Assembly: GCA_964585575.1 (NCBI GenBank)
Contig: CAZPEM010000005.1
Location: 1 to 52,077, forward strand
Source: UBA4655 sp964585575
GTDB lineage: Bacteria; Planctomycetota; Planctomycetia; Pirellulales; UBA1268
DNA length: 52,077 nucleotides
Reading direction: 5' to 3'
Part shown: piece after piece, positions 49,838 through 52,077 of the stretch
How positions within the stretch are numbered: the first letter of the stretch is position 1
Layout of the letters: each line of letters begins with the position of its first letter
The notes under the pieces: model-generated
The model's database searches: none
Seen by the model: the letters and a program-made list of their open reading frames with translations, nothing else
What the model was told of the DNA's origin: nothing
Translations under genes and position numbers: made by a program

Positions 49838-51157
49838 TCAACGCGGCGCCTTCGCGAGCCCAGGTTCCGGAATCCAGCCGTCGGGCAGCACGGCCTCCTT
49901 CGGCACGACCGCGATCGCGTCGCGGATCGTGAAGAGGTCGCTGTCCGGCGTGGCCTCCCAGCCGTGGTCGTTCACGACCCTGACCCTGCGGCCGATCCGG
50001 ACGTTCTTGTCGACGATCGCGTTCTCCACGATCGTGCCCTCTCCGATGCCGAGCGTGGGGATGCCACGGGACGCGGCGGCGGCGATCTCTTCGGCCGACT
50101 CGTAGAAGTCGTTTCCAAGGATCACGGAGTTGCGGATCACGACGTTGCGGCCGATTCGGCACCGCAGGCCGATCACGCTGTTTTCGATGACCGCTCCCTG
50201 CTCGACGACGCACCCGTCGGAGATGAGGCTCGCCCGAACGCTCGCCCCCTCGATCCGCGACGGTGGAAGGAAGCGGGCCCGCGAGTAGAGCGGGGCTTCC
50301 GCGCTCGACAGCTCGAAAGGCGAGGCGGCCGAGGCGAGGTCGAGATTGCACTGGTAGTAGGAGCGGATCGTCCCGATGTCCTCCCAGTAGCCGTCGAAGA
50401 GATGGACGTGAACCCGCTTCGCGCGGATCGCGGTGGGGAACACCTCCCGGCCGAAATCCTGGTAGTCGGTCTTTTCGAGCAGTTCGACGAGGCAGTCGCG
50501 GTTGAAGAGGTAGATCCCCATGCTCGCGATGAGGCTGCGGCCCTTGGACTGAACGCCGTGGCGGTCGATCCAGGCGGGATCGGTGTGGACGTGCTCGAGC
50601 TCCTTGGGCGTCTGCGGCTTCTCGAGGAACCCGACGACACGGCCCGAATCGTCGACCCGCATGATGCCGAGGGCCGAGGCCTGTTCGTTGGGCACGGGGA
50701 TCCCGGCGATCGTGACGTCCGCGGCCGCGGCCTTGTGGGTCGCGAGCATGTCGGCGTAGTTCATCCGGTAGAGCTGGTCGCCGGAGAGGATCAGCACGTG
50801 CTTGATGTCGGGCTGGTGCAGGTAGCGGAGGTTCTGTCGGACAGCGTCGGCGGTGCCCTGGTACCATCCCGAACTGTCGATCGTCTGCTGGGCGGCGAGG
50901 ATCTCGACGAAGCCGCCGCTGAACGGGTCGAAGGTGTAGGTGCGGCGGATGTGCCGGTGGAGGCTCACGGAGTTGAACTGCGTGAGCACGTAGATCCGCT
51001 GCACGCCGCTGTTGATGCAGTTGGAGAGCGGCACGTCGATGATGCGGTATTTGCCCGCGAGCGGTACGGCCGGCTTCGAGCGATCCCGTGTGAGCGGAAA
51101 GAGGCGCGTTCCCCGTCCGCCGCCGAGCACCAGGGCCAACACACGCTGCACGCTCAT
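49838..51157 (-). CDS. glgC: Glucose-1-phosphate adenylyltransferase
   Basis: A 439-residue enzyme making ADP-glucose for glycogen. The nucleotide loop LVLGGGRGTRLFPLT, RSKPAVPLAGKYRIIDVPLS, the catalytic SGDQLYRMNY and DGYWEDIGTI, and a left-handed beta-helix C-terminus (VVEQGAVIENSVIGLRCRIG) are visible. Length is normal. ATG 51157. The other glg genes are not in the window. Confidence 0.96.
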   Translation of the reverse strand: MSVQRVLALVLGGGRGTRLFPLTRDRSKPAVPLAGKYRIIDVPLSNCINSGVQRIYVLTQFNSVSLHRHIRRTYTFDPFSGGFVEILAAQQTIDSSGWYQGTADAVRQNLRYLHQPDIKHVLILSGDQLYRMNYADMLATHKAAAADVTIAGIPVPNEQASALGIMRVDDSGRVVGFLEKPQTPKELEHVHTDPAWIDRHGVQSKGRSLIASMGIYLFNRDCLVELLEKTDYQDFGREVFPTAIRAKRVHVHLFDGYWEDIGTIRSYYQCNLDLASAASPFELSSAEAPLYSRARFLPPSRIEGASVRASLISDGCVVEQGAVIENSVIGLRCRIGRNVVIRNSVILGNDFYESAEEIAAAASRGIPTLGIGEGTIVENAIVDKNVRIGRRVRVVNDHGWEATPDSDLFTIRDAIAVVPKEAVLPDGWIPEPGLAKAPR

Positions 51158-51338
51158 GGAGGATTTCCTTTTCGGGATTTCCGGCCCCGACGCCGGGAGG
51201 CTCCTCACTGTAAAGGAAGGGCTCCGGGCTGCCAATCAATCGCAGCAAAAACGAACCGGGTGGGTCGCCAGGGACACCTGGACAACCCACCCGGCCGTGA
51301 GGGAACCGTGATCCGCCCGATGCGATCGGGCGACCGTT

Positions 51339-51752
51339 TCAGCGGAGGCTGCCGGCCGCTCCGTGCGCCGCCTGGAGCATGCCGACGAGCACCGCCGTCC
51401 GCGGCGACAGGATCGTCAGGCCGTACATCAGGCGGGCCTGGGTCGTCTTCGGAGGGGCGACCGCCAGGGCGGCGATCGGGCTGACACGCGGAGCCACGAC
51501 GCCCAAGCCGCTGAGCCGGCCCGCCTGGGTCTTCAGGCCGCCCTTCTGGGCGACCAGCACGGCATTGCTGAGTCGCGGGGCGATGAGGCCCAGCGGGCTG
51601 ATCGTGGGAAGACCGGGAAGCGAAGGCATGCCCGGCACGACCGGCTTGTTGAGCCGGGCGAGCAGGCCCGCCTCGGCCTGACAGGGAGCGAGGACCGACG
51701 CCACGACGACGAGGGCCAACGCGATCGAGAGGGAGGAACGTTTGAGACGCAT
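51339..51752 (-). CDS. Small exported hypothetical protein
   Basis: A 137-residue protein with a signal peptide (LSIALALVVVASVLAPCQAEA); the rest is rich in Leu, Pro, Ala and Val (NKPVVPGMPSLPGLPTISPL). ATG 51752 has GGAG nine bases upstream; an in-frame ATG at 51767 is the alternative. No family recognised. Confidence 0.65.
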   Translation of the reverse strand: MRLKRSSLSIALALVVVASVLAPCQAEAGLLARLNKPVVPGMPSLPGLPTISPLGLIAPRLSNAVLVAQKGGLKTQAGRLSGLGVVAPRVSPIAALAVAPPKTTQARLMYGLTILSPRTAVLVGMLQAAHGAAGSLR

Positions 51753-51926
51753 CGATGCAGACTCCATGGAAAGGTGAAGAAAACCAACGGCTTTCCGGGC
51801 GGTGCGTCCGGCGATTCATGCCTCGCGCGGTCCGGCGGTGATGCCGTCTTCCTTGGCGACGCTAGTTGCACGATCCGACAAATCAAAGCGGACAGGCCCG
51901 TGGATTTGGCCGGCCCTCGGCCAACG

Positions 51927-51953
51927 CCGTCACGACCGTCACGACCGTCACGA
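51927..51953. repeat. Three tandem copies of CCGTCACGA
   Basis: A 9-base unit repeated three times in the intergenic region between leuS and the small exported protein gene. No function is evident. Confidence 0.8.
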
Positions 51954-52009
51954 CAGGATGCCCACGGCACGTCGAGCCCGAAACGGCCTGCGAAACGGCC
52001 GGGGCCCCG

Positions 52010-52077
52010 TCAGCCCTTGACGACGAAGTTCACGAGCCGGCCCGGCACGGCGACGACCTTCACGATCGTCTTGCCCG
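52010..52077 (-). CDS. leuS: C-terminal end of leucyl-tRNA synthetase
   Basis: The last 22 codons of a gene that continues beyond the right edge: GKTIVKVVAVPGRLVNFVVK then Gly and stop. This matches the C-terminal domain of leucyl-tRNA synthetase, which ends in a VPGKLVNIVVK-type strand. Only the tail is present. Confidence 0.75.
   Translation of the reverse strand, partial: GKTIVKVVAVPGRLVNFVVKG

Overview
The window is high-GC bacterial DNA that looks like a planctomycete of the Pirellulales type. The signs are a membrane-anchored Ser/Thr kinase, a PEP-CTERM tail, an outer-membrane barrel resembling the planctomycete BBP7 family, an orphan secretin with a long coiled-coil N-terminus, a LysM/YkuD-like cell-surface protein, and genes organised as short separate operons. 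No rRNA, tRNA, CRISPR array, insertion sequence or phage gene was seen. The assignment rests on gene content and protein style only.

Layout. 1-91: start of a gene leaving the left edge (perhaps mfd). 0.36-5.3 kb: a phage-shock-protein (Psp) neighbourhood, with a kinase carrying a PspC-like membrane domain, a small exported protein, pspC and pspA on the minus strand, and a divergent sigma-54 activator pspF. 5.4-7.15 kb: acetolactate synthase large subunit. 7.2-7.9 kb: a damaged HTH-DUF4325 gene. 8.0-15 kb (minus): sugar metabolism and envelope genes (two phosphohexomutases, amidohydrolase, nucleotide-sugar epimerase, glycosyltransferase). 15.3-17.1 kb (plus): ECF sigma factor, small membrane protein and MscS channel. 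17.2-22 kb (minus): PEP-CTERM remnant, exported repeat-rich protein, CutA pair, divergent phosphoesterase and DUF11-type secreted protein.

22.1-29.4 kb (minus): a full pstS-pstC-pstA-pstB-phoU phosphate uptake cluster; both permeases carry very large extra domains. 29.6-32.2 kb (plus): rpe, a histidine-phosphatase homologue that has lost its catalytic residues, and accD. 32.2-38.5 kb: outer-membrane protein, folC, an S41 protease whose gene overlaps folC tail to tail, a LysM protein with a degenerate L,D-transpeptidase-like tail, a DUF423 protein and a subtilisin/P-domain pseudogene. 38.5-43.1 kb (minus): PAS-GAF-REC regulator and secretin. 43.2-47 kb (plus): succinate dehydrogenase sdhCAB. 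47-49.8 kb (plus): DEAD-box helicase, family-4 uracil-DNA glycosylase and a lipoprotein-like protein. 49.8-52 kb (minus): glgC, a small exported protein and the 3' end of leuS.

The most interesting assembly is the Psp locus. The kinase has a PspC-like segment that aligns without gaps to the free-standing PspC nearby, which suggests that envelope stress may be read out both by PspF/sigma-54 transcription and by protein phosphorylation. The second theme is catalytically dead relatives of enzymes (histidine phosphatase, YkuD-like protein). Decayed genes (HTH-DUF4325, S8/P-domain protease, PEP-CTERM tail) are also present.
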